Source of the DNA: Abyssalbus ytuae
GTDB lineage: Bacteria; Bacteroidota; Bacteroidia; Flavobacteriales; Flavobacteriaceae
Length of the DNA: 64,000 nt
NCBI RefSeq assembly: GCF_022807975.1
Contig: NZ_CP094358.1
Coordinates: 2,294,001 to 2,358,000, forward strand
Reading direction: 5' to 3'
Each line of letters opens with the position of its first letter. Position 1 is the stretch's first letter. Below, piece after piece: positions 29,295-37,881 of this stretch. The notes below the pieces were generated by a model. It worked only from the letters and a program-made list of their open reading frames with translations. It had not been told where the DNA came from and did no database searches. A program made the position numbers and the translations under genes.

Positions 29295-30278
29295 ATGAAT
29301 AGACTATTTAAAATGTTTCTATCGCTAACGTTGCTTTTAATTAGTAGCTCATGTAATGATGAGTGGACCGAAGAGCAATTTGAAAATTATATATCATTCA
29401 AGGCACCCATAACAAGTGAAGGAGTTAACCATATTTATATTCGCTATAAGGAAAATGAAATAACTACCTTCCAGCAACCCTTGATTGTAAGTGGGTCTAC
29501 AACAAACGATCAAAACATAACAGTTCATGTTAGTGTAGATTCAGATACATTGGATATAATGAATTATGAACTCTTTCAAAATCGCGAAGATTTTTATTAT
29601 AAAGAATTGGAAAGTAAATATTATACTATTCCTTCTAATGTAGAGATTAAAGCAGGTGAGGATACTTCATTAATGCCCATAGATTTTACATTAAAGGATA
29701 TTGACATGGTAGATAAGTGGGTACTTCCCTTAACTATAGAAGATGATCCGTCTTATAATTATGTGGCAAACCCAAGGAAATATTACCGGAAAGCACTTTT
29801 ACGTATTCATCCTTTCAACGACTATTCAGGTACCTATAGTGGTACTGCACTCAAGACGGTGATGGAAGGTTATGAAGAAGAAACACCTATTGTAAAAGCA
29901 GAAATCCGCGCCTATGTGGTAGATGAAAATACCGTATTCTTTTATGCGGGAAATATAGATGAAGAACGTCAGGATCGGCATAACTATAAAGTTTATACAA
30001 CTTTTCACGATAACGGTTCAGTAACTTTCTATGCAGATAATCCTGAGATGGAATTTCAGGTAAATAAAAATGCAAGTTATATAATCAATGAGCAAATGGA
30101 TGAAGTGCGTCCTTATCTTTTACACCGGTATTTAACCATTAATAATATCGATTATCAATTTTCAGATTATACTATGGTGCCTAATGTGGATATTAATTAT
30201 AAAGTTTCGGGGTCATTGATCCTGGAGCGTCGATTAAATACCCAGATTCCTGATGAAGATCAAGCTATCGAATGGTAA
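29295..30278 (+). CDS. PUL1 surface lipoprotein, DUF1735/DUF4973-type
   Basis: A 327-residue lipoprotein with lipobox LLISSSCNDEW (cysteine 20). The first half (YIRYKENEITTFQQPLIVSGSTTNDQNITVHVSVD ... YYTIPSNVEIKAGEDTSLMPIDFTLKDIDMVDKWVLPLTI) matches the BT_3987/DUF1735 beta-sandwich pattern. The second half (FNDYSGTYSGTALK onward) resembles the DUF4973-type domain that often follows it. Such proteins sit with SusCD and are thought to bind glycan at the cell surface. It follows susD by 14 bp. Ligand unknown. Confidence 0.8.
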   Translation: MNRLFKMFLSLTLLLISSSCNDEWTEEQFENYISFKAPITSEGVNHIYIRYKENEITTFQQPLIVSGSTTNDQNITVHVSVDSDTLDIMNYELFQNREDFYYKELESKYYTIPSNVEIKAGEDTSLMPIDFTLKDIDMVDKWVLPLTIEDDPSYNYVANPRKYYRKALLRIHPFNDYSGTYSGTALKTVMEGYEEETPIVKAEIRAYVVDENTVFFYAGNIDEERQDRHNYKVYTTFHDNGSVTFYADNPEMEFQVNKNASYIINEQMDEVRPYLLHRYLTINNIDYQFSDYTMVPNVDINYKVSGSLILERRLNTQIPDEDQAIEW

Positions 30279-30353
30279 TCATGGAACGAGACCATACTGG
30301 TAAAAAATGGGAAATAAACCCAATAAATATGGAGAATTTAAAATCTAAAAACT

Positions 30354-31796
30354 ATGTGTTTAAATATAATATACAAAACAATAAGATTACAAGCACTTTG
30401 TTTAATATTGGCTTCTTTAAGTATAGCTCTATACAGTTGTAAAAATGATGATTTAGATGATGAAGCTCATGCCTTTGACCCTTCAAAGCCTGTTATGGTT
30501 TCTGGTTTTACACCTGAATCGGGCGGCACAGGGCAGCGTCTTGTTATTTACGGCGAGAACTTTGGAACAGACCCCAATATAGTAACGGTTCTTATAGGAG
30601 GAAAAGAGGCAACGGTAATCAGTGTAAACGGTGAGTCACTTTACTGTTTGGTGCCTGGGAAAGCATTTGCTGGCGATATAGAAGTACGTGTAGGGGAAGG
30701 GGATAAACAGCTCATTGCTTATTCTGATAAGAATTTTGACTATCAGCGCAAGATGGTGGTCTCTACCGTGGTAGGATACAAAAATGACCGGGGTGATGAA
30801 CCCTGGAAAGATGGTAAATTCTTTTCCGAAGATGAGAACGAGATGGCAAGTGGATTTTGGGAACCTTCATTCATGAAGTTTGATCCACTCAATCCGAAAC
30901 ATTTATGGGTAGTATTTGATGGTAACAATGGACTTTACCTAATCAATTTTGCAGATAGTACGGTAACTAAAAAACGCTCGGATTTTGACCGACCACGAAG
31001 TGTTGATTTCACACTGGATGGTAAGTATATGATCATTGCAGAAGATCGTGGTGGTGAAAATGACCGGGCAACTTACCGGTTATCGCGCGATCAGGATTGG
31101 CAAGACAGGGAAATCTTGACGAGTTACAAACAGTGTAATGGTGCATCGGTTCATCCGGTGAATGGAGAAATGTATTTCAACAGTTATGAAAAGGGACAGT
31201 TTTTTCGATTTGACTTAAATAAATATTTCGAAGAGGGCTTAGGAGATAAAGATTATGAACAATTGTTTGTAGTGCAAGATCCCGGCTGGGAATATAAGAT
31301 TTTTATACATCCTACCGGTAACTATGCTTATATAGTAATCATTAATAAGCACTATATCCTCCGTATTGATTATAATTGGGAAAAGGAACAATTTAATCAG
31401 CCTTATCTGATGGCAGGTCAGCTAGGAGCCAAGGATTATCAAGATGGAGTGGGCTCCAGTGTTCGCTTAAACACTCCCTATCAGGGCGTATTTGTTAAAA
31501 ATGACGACTATGTTGAAGCAGGAAAACAGGATGAATATGACTTTTATTTTACAGAACAACATAACCATTGTATTCGAAAATTGACTCCCGAAGGAACTGT
31601 GACCACATTTGCAGGAAGGGGAAGTTCAAGTATTAATTCTGATCCATGGGGGTATGTTAATGGTGATCTTAGATTAGAAGCCCGGTTTGACCAGCCTACT
31701 GGAATTGCTTATAACGAAGAAGAAAAGGCTTTTTATATAGGTGACAAGTCTAATCACCGTATTCGTAAAATAGCTCTTGAGGAAGCAGATGAATGA
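30354..31796 (+). CDS. IPT/TIG and NHL-repeat surface lipoprotein (PUL1)
   Basis: A 480-residue lipoprotein (lipobox SIALYSCKND, cysteine near 29). An IPT/TIG immunoglobulin-like domain spans about 45-125 (MVSGFTPESGGTGQRLVIYGENFGTDPNIVTVLIGGKEATV). The rest forms an NHL-type beta-propeller (KHLWVVFDGNNGLYLINFADSTV; HNHCIRKLTPEGTVTTFAGRG; FDQPTGIAYNEEEKAFYIGDKSNHRIRKI). Proteins of this build act as surface glycan-binding proteins beside SusCD in many Bacteroidota. It is the last intact PUL1 gene, and repeat copy 1 with its hairpin follows 96 bp later. Confidence 0.85.
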   Translation: MCLNIIYKTIRLQALCLILASLSIALYSCKNDDLDDEAHAFDPSKPVMVSGFTPESGGTGQRLVIYGENFGTDPNIVTVLIGGKEATVISVNGESLYCLVPGKAFAGDIEVRVGEGDKQLIAYSDKNFDYQRKMVVSTVVGYKNDRGDEPWKDGKFFSEDENEMASGFWEPSFMKFDPLNPKHLWVVFDGNNGLYLINFADSTVTKKRSDFDRPRSVDFTLDGKYMIIAEDRGGENDRATYRLSRDQDWQDREILTSYKQCNGASVHPVNGEMYFNSYEKGQFFRFDLNKYFEEGLGDKDYEQLFVVQDPGWEYKIFIHPTGNYAYIVIINKHYILRIDYNWEKEQFNQPYLMAGQLGAKDYQDGVGSSVRLNTPYQGVFVKNDDYVEAGKQDEYDFYFTEQHNHCIRKLTPEGTVTTFAGRGSSSINSDPWGYVNGDLRLEARFDQPTGIAYNEEEKAFYIGDKSNHRIRKIALEEADE

Positions 31797-31891
31797 TCCC
31801 TATAACCGGGGAATGTTCTCAACGGGTGCTTTTAAAAAAAATAAAAATAATTGATAATCAATTAATTATAAAATAAATAGGGGTCTTCATA

Positions 31892-32108
31892 GGAGTTGAC
31901 ATTAAGGCTTCAGAGAATTTCAAACTTTGGAGCCTTTTTCATTTGCATATAATTTTACACAGGCTGTTAAAAACATTATTTAGCCTTCTATTCTTGTTAT
32001 TACTATTAGGTAAAAGAAAAGGAAAATAGTCTAAATCAGTGTTACTATTTGTAATTGATTGATAAAACGATTGTGGTCAATAAATTTAATTATGTTTTTA
32101 TGAAAAAA
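31892..32108 (+). repeat. 217-bp direct repeat, copy 1
   Basis: It is nearly identical to 61992-62208 in the same orientation, at an offset of exactly 30,100 bp. Both copies share the hairpin block (TTAAGGCTTCAGAG onward), then ATAATTTTACACAGGCTGTT, then TTACTATTTGTAATTGATTG, and TGGTCAATAAATTTAATTAT near the right end. A few substitutions and small compensating indels separate them. It lies just after the last PUL1 gene. Weaker similarity may continue past the right end (TTTGCCT near 32195 and near 62261). Confidence 0.93.
31904..31939 (+). terminator. Stem-loop terminator after PUL1 (in repeat copy 1)
   Basis: AAGGCTTCAGAG (31904-31915) pairs with CTTTGGAGCCTT (31925-31936) over 12 bp with two G-T wobbles and a 9-nt loop, followed by a T run. 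It lies 108 bp after the stop of the IPT/NHL gene, so it can end the PUL1 transcript. Confidence 0.75.
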
Positions 32109-32380
32109 AATCTTTGTTTTTCAGTCATTGCTATAAGTATCTTTAATTTCCGAATGTTGCAAACAACCAAGCTCTCGATAATAGGCTAATCTTTATTTGC
32201 CTGAATCTCGTTAGATGGATTGTACGATACTCCTGGCCTGACAATAGATAATCAATCCGGGGAGAGATCATAATCATCTGGGGCTCCGGTAACTTCCAAT
32301 TTATAATGGGATTAGGTCCATGTTCTTTGAATCCTTTAGCTGATATTTTTGAATTGCAGAAATTTCTTTCTACAAACGAG

Positions 32381-32926
32381 TCATGAATCAATTTGTGGTA
32401 AAACAAATTTTAATAAATCGCCTATACATTCTGAAACATTTTTAGAATCAGCATTTAATACAATTTGAGGGTCTAGAGGAGGTTCGAAAGGTGAAGAGAT
32501 TCCTGTAAATTTTTTTAATTTTCCTTCTCTGGCTTTCTTATATAAACCTTTTACATCTCTTGATTCACAAATATTTAGAGGCGTATTTACAAAAACTTCT
32601 ATGAAATTATTTTTTCCTATGATTTTCTTTGACAGATTGCGAATATCTTTTGTGGGACTAATAAATGCAGAGATAACAATGACCCCGGTATCAATAAAAA
32701 GCTTAGATATTTCCGAAACCCTTCTGATATTTTCTTTTCTGTCATGTTCATCATAACCCAAATCACGATTTATGCCTTTTCGAATGCTGTCACTATCTAA
32801 TAAAACACATAAAAAACTTTTTTCTAAAAGCTTTTTATTCAATTCGTTTGCTAAAGTGCTTTTTCCAGAACCAGAAAGTCCGGTAAACCAAATAACCTTT
32901 GCTTTTTGTTGTTGATTTTTTTTCAT
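32381..32926 (-). CDS. cysC: Adenylyl-sulfate (APS) kinase
   Basis: A 181-residue kinase that phosphorylates APS at the 3' position to give PAPS, the universal sulfate donor for sulfotransferases. The P-loop GLSGSGKST is at residues 16-24. LLDSDSIRKGINRDLGYDEHDRKENIRR (about 42-70) matches the APS-kinase LDGDxxR...FSxxDRxENIRR region, with DSDS in place of the usual DGDN. FVNTPLNICESRDVKGLYKKAREGKLKKFTGISSPFEPP (about 111-149) is the diagnostic lid segment. It stands alone, without a fused ATP sulfurylase, and no cysD/cysN is in the window. It is the last gene of the SusCD-sulfotransferase operon, 240 bp after cysQ. Confidence 0.93.
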   Translation of the reverse strand: MKKNQQQKAKVIWFTGLSGSGKSTLANELNKKLLEKSFLCVLLDSDSIRKGINRDLGYDEHDRKENIRRVSEISKLFIDTGVIVISAFISPTKDIRNLSKKIIGKNNFIEVFVNTPLNICESRDVKGLYKKAREGKLKKFTGISSPFEPPLDPQIVLNADSKNVSECIGDLLKFVLPQIDS

Positions 32927-33166
32927 GATTCTTTTCTCTTGTTTTTGAAATAGTATTAACTAAGAAAATAGGATTATATCATTAAAAGGAAGAAACATTT
33001 TTTTATTTTACAGCAATTTCAACCAACAAAGCCATTATTTTTTAGGCATGAGTTATTACCGTAATTATTTTTCTCAATTTAGATTAAACTTTTTCATATA
33101 ACCGATTTAACTATTTTATTCAGGGAAGTTTTAACTGAAATCAGTTTATTATTTTAATAAAAAAAT

Positions 33167-33961
33167 CTACATAGCAATAAAATGAGGATTTAATAAACTT
33201 TCTTTATTATATTCTAATTCTTTTTTATCTTCTGCTAAAAATAAGTTTTTACCTGCGAATTTGGCTATAGCATGCCCTGCCGCCGTATCCCATTCCATGG
33301 TTGGGCCAAATCGAGGATATATATTGGCAATTCCTTCGGCAACTAAACATATTTTTAAAGAACTACCTTTAAACACTCTGGTTGTTTTAGAATTTTTTTT
33401 CTCTAATTTTTTTATAAAGTCGAGCGTTTTTTTATTAGTATGTGATCGAGATACTACTACTATATTATGTTCAGTATTTTCTTTTACAGGAAGTTTAAAT
33501 GCATTTTTAATTAATGTTTCAATGTTAATACTCTTGTTGTCTATAGTTGTTTTCCTTGAAGTAATTTCTTTTGATCCAAAATAAAGTGTTTTGCTTACAG
33601 GAACATAAATTACTCCTAAACGAGGTTTGTTTTTTCTTATCAAGGCTATATTCACTGTAAATTCACCATTTCTTTTTAGAAATTCTTTAGTACCATCTAA
33701 GGGGTCTATTAACCAAAAAGAATACCATTCTTTACGATTTTTAAAAGGGATATTATTACCTTCTTCACTAAGAACAGGCAGCCCTGTTTTAGATAATTCT
33801 ATCTCTATTATTTTATGGCTTATCTTATCTGCTATGGTTAAAGGAGAGTTGTCTGTTTTCTTTTCCACAGAAAAATCAGAATCTGGACTGTTATATATTT
33901 TTAATATTTCTTCTCCGGCTAATATGGCTGTTTGAATGGCTTTTTCTAATAATTTTTTCAT
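33167..33961 (-). CDS. cysQ: 3'(2'),5'-bisphosphate nucleotidase (PAP phosphatase)
   Basis: A 264-residue Mg-dependent phosphatase of the inositol monophosphatase fold. It removes the 3'-phosphate of PAP, the by-product that inhibits sulfotransferases and APS kinase. Metal-site motifs are ILSEEG-like VLSEEGNN near 63, IDPLDGTKEFLKRNGEFTVNIALI at about 85-108 (D86, D89), and the C-terminal EWDTAAGHAI near 222. The CysQ-specific DGTKEF distinguishes it from inositol phosphatases. It sits 41 bp after the GH20 gene. Its presence next to a sulfotransferase and APS kinase supports a complete PAPS cycle. Confidence 0.92.
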   Translation of the reverse strand: MKKLLEKAIQTAILAGEEILKIYNSPDSDFSVEKKTDNSPLTIADKISHKIIEIELSKTGLPVLSEEGNNIPFKNRKEWYSFWLIDPLDGTKEFLKRNGEFTVNIALIRKNKPRLGVIYVPVSKTLYFGSKEITSRKTTIDNKSINIETLIKNAFKLPVKENTEHNIVVVSRSHTNKKTLDFIKKLEKKNSKTTRVFKGSSLKICLVAEGIANIYPRFGPTMEWDTAAGHAIAKFAGKNLFLAEDKKELEYNKESLLNPHFIAM

Positions 33962-34002
33962 TTTATACTTTTGAGAATTTTTTATAAGTATGCTTCATGC
34001 AT

Positions 34003-35544
34003 TTATTCAGAAGGTGCCAATCCTATTAATTCAACTCTTTTGTAGAAGTCTTCTATTTTTTTTGAAGTTTTTTTGCCCCAAACTTTTTCAGAGAAAACAG
34101 CCTTAGGCAAATCCGCAAATTTATCAAACCAAGTATCTTCTCTGTTTTCTACATTGTCAGCCCACATACATATTTTATATCCTCTTATTTGTTCATGAGT
34201 TATTGGTTCCCAAGTTTCGTAGTTGTATTTACTATCAAAATATCCGTAATCGCCTGCTTTTTTACCATTAGATCCTGGGGTAATGTATAATGAACCTAAA
34301 CCTGTTTCTGGAGTAAGGATAACATTATAACCATCTTTTAGAATCTCTTTTTGCCTTGATCTATTCCAAACGTTAATTACAATATCTAAATCTGGTTGAA
34401 TACTTGTTTTATTTTGCTTTTCTGCATTTGGACTAAAGCGCCACCAGTTCCATATTTGAGTAGTTTTTCCATACGATTTCACTTGTTTATTAATTTCATT
34501 TATCCATTCTACATAAACATCTCCCGGATGTTCAAACCCTCTTTTTTTTGTGTATTGCATCAGTTCATCGCAAGCGTGTTTCTGTTCGTCGTATTGCCAT
34601 TCATCTCCTCCAACATGAAAATAGGGGGCGTCAAATAAAGGGATAAACTCATCTAACAACTCAGCTACAAATGTTCTTACTTCTGGTTTGGTTATATTTA
34701 AAATCCATCCCTTTTTTGCAACATTTACAGAATCCGGCAACCAACCGGATGTTTGCATGGACTCACATTTAAAACCAAAATTCGGATTATATTTTAAAAT
34801 TTCTGTCGCATGGGCTGGTAAATCAATTTCAGGCACTACCATAATATTGTATTTTTTTGCATAATCCTGAATTTCCCGAATTTCGGCCTTTGAGTATGCT
34901 TTATCTGATGCTAAACCCCGAAACTTATCACTTTTTAACCTAAACCCACACCAATCGGAGAAGTGAATATGGAAAACATTTTGTTTATACCATGCCATGT
35001 TTCTAATTGTTTTTTTGATATAATCCATGGAAAAGTATTTTCTACCTATGTCAAGCATAAAAGCTCTTTCCTTTATCATTGGAAAATCGGTTATCTTCCC
35101 TTTTGGAATAGTTACATGTAAGGAATCTTGCTTTAAAATTTGTAAAAGTGTCTGGGTGGCATAAAAGGCACCGGATTTATTTGAAGCTTTAATATGAATA
35201 TTATCATCAATACTTATGCTATAAGCCTCTTTAGACAGGCTTATATCGGTACTGTCAATTATGATATTAATAGCCGCTTTTAATATATTGTTGTTTTCAA
35301 CGGGAACATTAATTCCTGTTAAAAGGTTTAAATCATCTGCAAAAGTTTTGGCTAAATCTTTATGGTTTTTATCAACCTTTATTTGTGAAGTAGAGGTCAA
35401 CGTAAAAAAACCTTTTGCAGGCTCCCATTTTTGAATTGCGGGTATTACATTAGGCCTGTCATTATAAGCAAGATTTTTTTCTGGGTTTTTACAACTTATA
35501 AAGATAAGTGTAAGGAATAAAGAATAAATTAATAGTGTTCTCAT
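34003..35544 (-). CDS. GH20 beta-N-acetylhexosaminidase, lipoprotein
   Basis: A 513-residue exported lipoprotein (LTLIFISCKNPEKN, cysteine 18). A GH20b-like domain covers about 35-150 (INIIIDSTDISLSKEAYSISI). The catalytic barrel follows: RAFMLDIGRKYFSMDYIKKTI near 160, NVFHIHFSDW near 189, VVPEIDLPAHATEIL near 236, and the catalytic Asp-Glu pair D314-E315 in YFHVGGDEWQ. It should release terminal beta-GlcNAc or beta-GalNAc by substrate-assisted catalysis, in the periplasm or at the surface. The start overlaps the sulfotransferase stop by 4 bp, so the two are translationally coupled. Confidence 0.95.
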   Translation of the reverse strand: MRTLLIYSLFLTLIFISCKNPEKNLAYNDRPNVIPAIQKWEPAKGFFTLTSTSQIKVDKNHKDLAKTFADDLNLLTGINVPVENNNILKAAINIIIDSTDISLSKEAYSISIDDNIHIKASNKSGAFYATQTLLQILKQDSLHVTIPKGKITDFPMIKERAFMLDIGRKYFSMDYIKKTIRNMAWYKQNVFHIHFSDWCGFRLKSDKFRGLASDKAYSKAEIREIQDYAKKYNIMVVPEIDLPAHATEILKYNPNFGFKCESMQTSGWLPDSVNVAKKGWILNITKPEVRTFVAELLDEFIPLFDAPYFHVGGDEWQYDEQKHACDELMQYTKKRGFEHPGDVYVEWINEINKQVKSYGKTTQIWNWWRFSPNAEKQNKTSIQPDLDIVINVWNRSRQKEILKDGYNVILTPETGLGSLYITPGSNGKKAGDYGYFDSKYNYETWEPITHEQIRGYKICMWADNVENREDTWFDKFADLPKAVFSEKVWGKKTSKKIEDFYKRVELIGLAPSE

Positions 35545-36566
35545 GAATAGTGTCTGTTTTGTGATAAATATTGCATTTTGAGGTCTTTAAGAAAATTCTT
35601 TTGTTCTTTTCTTTTTTCCAGATCCTCACCCGAGGCGTTTTGTATTGCTTGTTCTTTTAAAGCATTGTTTTCAATATCAAATTTTTCAATTTCTTCTTTT
35701 GTAAAAACATGTTTTTTAAGGGGTTCAGGTACAACTAAATTATATCCTAAAGTTGATAAAGTACCTCCTGCCACTTGCTCAAAAATTATAATTTCCTCTT
35801 GGCTAAGTTCCTTGATAAACTTATCATGGTTATTTTTCATAACAGGACGATTTAAGTTTTTCCACATTTTTCCTGATTTTGCTGTTAAAGAAGATTCTTT
35901 AGAGTTGTAAAAGGTTAACATTTTCTGGCTAAAAGGAACCTTTAAAAAAGCGCACAATCTTTTTAGTGATCCTTCCGAATCTTTGAGCAATTCTTCATAG
36001 CTTATTTGAAAAACACGGTCTGCACCTAATCTTTTTTTAAGTTTTAAGCAAGCTTCTTGGTCTTTTTGCCATTGTTTAGCAATGTGGTATATATGTTTGT
36101 GTCCTACTATCGCTTTTTTAAATGACAGGGCTACATCCCTTCCGTCTCTGTAAAGATGAATGTACATGGGTTTTATACCTTCTTCTTCTATAGCATTAAC
36201 ATAGTGGATATTGGACATACTTTTACAGCACCAATAAGAAGCATTGGAGCTTTGTGCTTTTTGCTGATATATAACCTTAAATATTTCAATTAGGGAATTT
36301 GATTTACATTTTACCCTTAACTCATTTCTATTAAAAGAAACACCTTCCCAGGGAACAGGGTTTAATTCTACTAGTTTACAGACATCATCAAGAAGGTTTT
36401 CAAAATTTTCTACAACGTTTAAATCTCCGTATTTAGGCAATAAAGGAAAAAATCTTTGTAATATATGTGGTGGGTGTGGAGCATCTATCTCTTGTATTTG
36501 GTTTAACATAACTCTTAGTAAGTTAGACCCCGATCTTTGTGTTCCAATAATTTGGATTGTTTTCAT
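35541..36566 (-). CDS. PAPS-dependent sulfotransferase
   Basis: A 341-residue cytoplasmic sulfotransferase without signal peptide or membrane helix. The 5'-phosphosulfate-binding loop is GTQRSGSNLLRVML (residues 8-21). The 3'-phosphate-binding motif is IHLYRDGRDVALSFKKA (residues 136-152), and the helix ISYEELLKDSEGSLKRLCAFLKVP follows near 198. These identify it as a sulfotransferase transferring sulfate from PAPS to an acceptor hydroxyl or amine. The acceptor is unknown; carbohydrate is plausible from context. It overlaps the GH20 gene by 4 bp and is 8 bp from chrA. It shares an operon with APS kinase and PAP phosphatase, which are the enzymes needed to supply and clear its cofactor. Confidence 0.9.
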   Translation of the reverse strand: MKTIQIIGTQRSGSNLLRVMLNQIQEIDAPHPPHILQRFFPLLPKYGDLNVVENFENLLDDVCKLVELNPVPWEGVSFNRNELRVKCKSNSLIEIFKVIYQQKAQSSNASYWCCKSMSNIHYVNAIEEEGIKPMYIHLYRDGRDVALSFKKAIVGHKHIYHIAKQWQKDQEACLKLKKRLGADRVFQISYEELLKDSEGSLKRLCAFLKVPFSQKMLTFYNSKESSLTAKSGKMWKNLNRPVMKNNHDKFIKELSQEEIIIFEQVAGGTLSTLGYNLVVPEPLKKHVFTKEEIEKFDIENNALKEQAIQNASGEDLEKRKEQKNFLKDLKMQYLSQNRHYS

Positions 36567-36574
36567 TTTATTAT

Positions 36575-37831
36575 TTAGAAAAAATTAAAAAACAGCACTC
36601 CTGAAATACCCGATAATGGAATTAAGTAAACCACATCTATTTTGTATTTAAGTGATGCTATTAGAATTGCAATAAAAACACAAACAGAAAACCACGAAAA
36701 AGGAATACTTTTACCAATGGTAAACACTGCTGCGAATATCATTCCTATAACTGCAGGGTGTAGCCCTTTAAATGCCGCTATAACAAATTTTGAGTGCCTT
36801 ATTTTATTAAAAAACTCTGAAAAAAACAGCATCATCAATCCCGGAGGGACAAATATGGCCAAGGTAGCTGTTATAGCTCCTAAAATACCACCAACTTTAT
36901 AGCCAATAAAAGTGGCACTAATAAAAATTGGTCCTGGTGTTAATTGTCCCATAGCAATGGCATCTGTAAATTCTTTTATGCTCAACCATCCTAGTTCAGA
37001 AACAATAATATCTTGCATTATGGGAATAATTACATATCCTCCTCCAAATAAAGTAACACTTATACTGGAGAAAGTGATGAACAAATCTTTTTCAATTTGG
37101 GCAAGTGGAGCCATACTATCGGGAAGTATAAAAGGTAAAAACCATAGTAAAGCGGAAAAGCCTACAACACCAGACAGGACATAGATTAATTGTCTTTTGT
37201 TACCGGAATTTTTATTAGATTGAGCAGTATTCGTATTGGGCATTTCTTTGGATTTATTATAGAAGACATAACCAAAAAAAGCACCTCCTAAAATGATAAT
37301 AAACGTAGTAAATACTGACTTCATTAATATTAAAGCGACTATAGCCAAAACACATATTATGACTTGCTTATAATCTTTAATATGTTTTTTTGCCATACCG
37401 AATGCTACCAAAAAAATAATGGCCGTAATTGCCGGGAGCACACCTTTAAAGAAATTTGCTAAAACTGGTAATTGTGCATATTCCAAATAGATATAAGATA
37501 ATATCATCATAAAAATAAATGACGGAAGCAAAATTCCCAACATACTTACCGCAGCACCCTTTATACCCCTTAGTTGATAACCAATGTAAACAATAACATT
37601 GACTGCTACTGGCCCTGGTAAGATGGAAGCCATAGAAATACCATCTAAAACATCTTTATCCTTTAATATCCCTTTTTTTTGAATCAACTCTTTTTGAACA
37701 ACAGAAATTAACGACATAAAACCACCCCAGGAAATTGTTCCTATTTTTAAAAAAGACAGAAACAAAACCATAAGCTTTATTTGATGAACTTCAGTTTTAG
37801 TATCCTCTGTTTTTCTATTTATTCGTCGCAT
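36575..37831 (-). CDS. chrA: ChrA-type (CHR family) anion transporter
   Basis: A 418-residue membrane protein made of two homologous halves, each with about five or six helices. Half one has FLKIGTISWGGFMSLISVVQKELI and MASILPGPVAVNVIVYIGY. Half two has SVTLFGGGYVIIPIMQDIIV and MGQLTPGPIFISATFIGYKVGG. These are the paired FGGG...Q and PGP motifs of the CHR family, whose known members export chromate in exchange for or related to sulfate. Here it sits between an arylsulfate sulfotransferase and a PAPS sulfotransferase, so sulfate or a sulfated product is a more likely cargo than chromate. That is inference from context. Confidence 0.85.
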   Translation of the reverse strand: MRRINRKTEDTKTEVHQIKLMVLFLSFLKIGTISWGGFMSLISVVQKELIQKKGILKDKDVLDGISMASILPGPVAVNVIVYIGYQLRGIKGAAVSMLGILLPSFIFMMILSYIYLEYAQLPVLANFFKGVLPAITAIIFLVAFGMAKKHIKDYKQVIICVLAIVALILMKSVFTTFIIILGGAFFGYVFYNKSKEMPNTNTAQSNKNSGNKRQLIYVLSGVVGFSALLWFLPFILPDSMAPLAQIEKDLFITFSSISVTLFGGGYVIIPIMQDIIVSELGWLSIKEFTDAIAMGQLTPGPIFISATFIGYKVGGILGAITATLAIFVPPGLMMLFFSEFFNKIRHSKFVIAAFKGLHPAVIGMIFAAVFTIGKSIPFSWFSVCVFIAILIASLKYKIDVVYLIPLSGISGVLFFNFF

Positions 37832-37881
37832 AGCCTTGAAAATTTTTAATGTTTTTAAAAAGCAAGGAATATTATGGATTG

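Larger units (their letters stand above)
31797..32380. other. Gene-free stretch between PUL1 and cysC
   Basis: This 584-bp stretch contains direct-repeat copy 1 (31892-32108) and its hairpin. The rest (32109-32380) has an open minus-strand frame of 87 codons overlapping the cysC 3' end by 26 bp, but its translation resembles nothing I know and its composition looks non-coding. I see no tRNA, transposase remnant or integrase in it. Confidence 0.6.

Noticed and set aside
32143-32406. 87-codon open frame on the minus strand overlapping the cysC 3' end
   Set aside because: No recognisable motif, odd composition, and an overlap of 26 bp into cysC; it is more likely chance.
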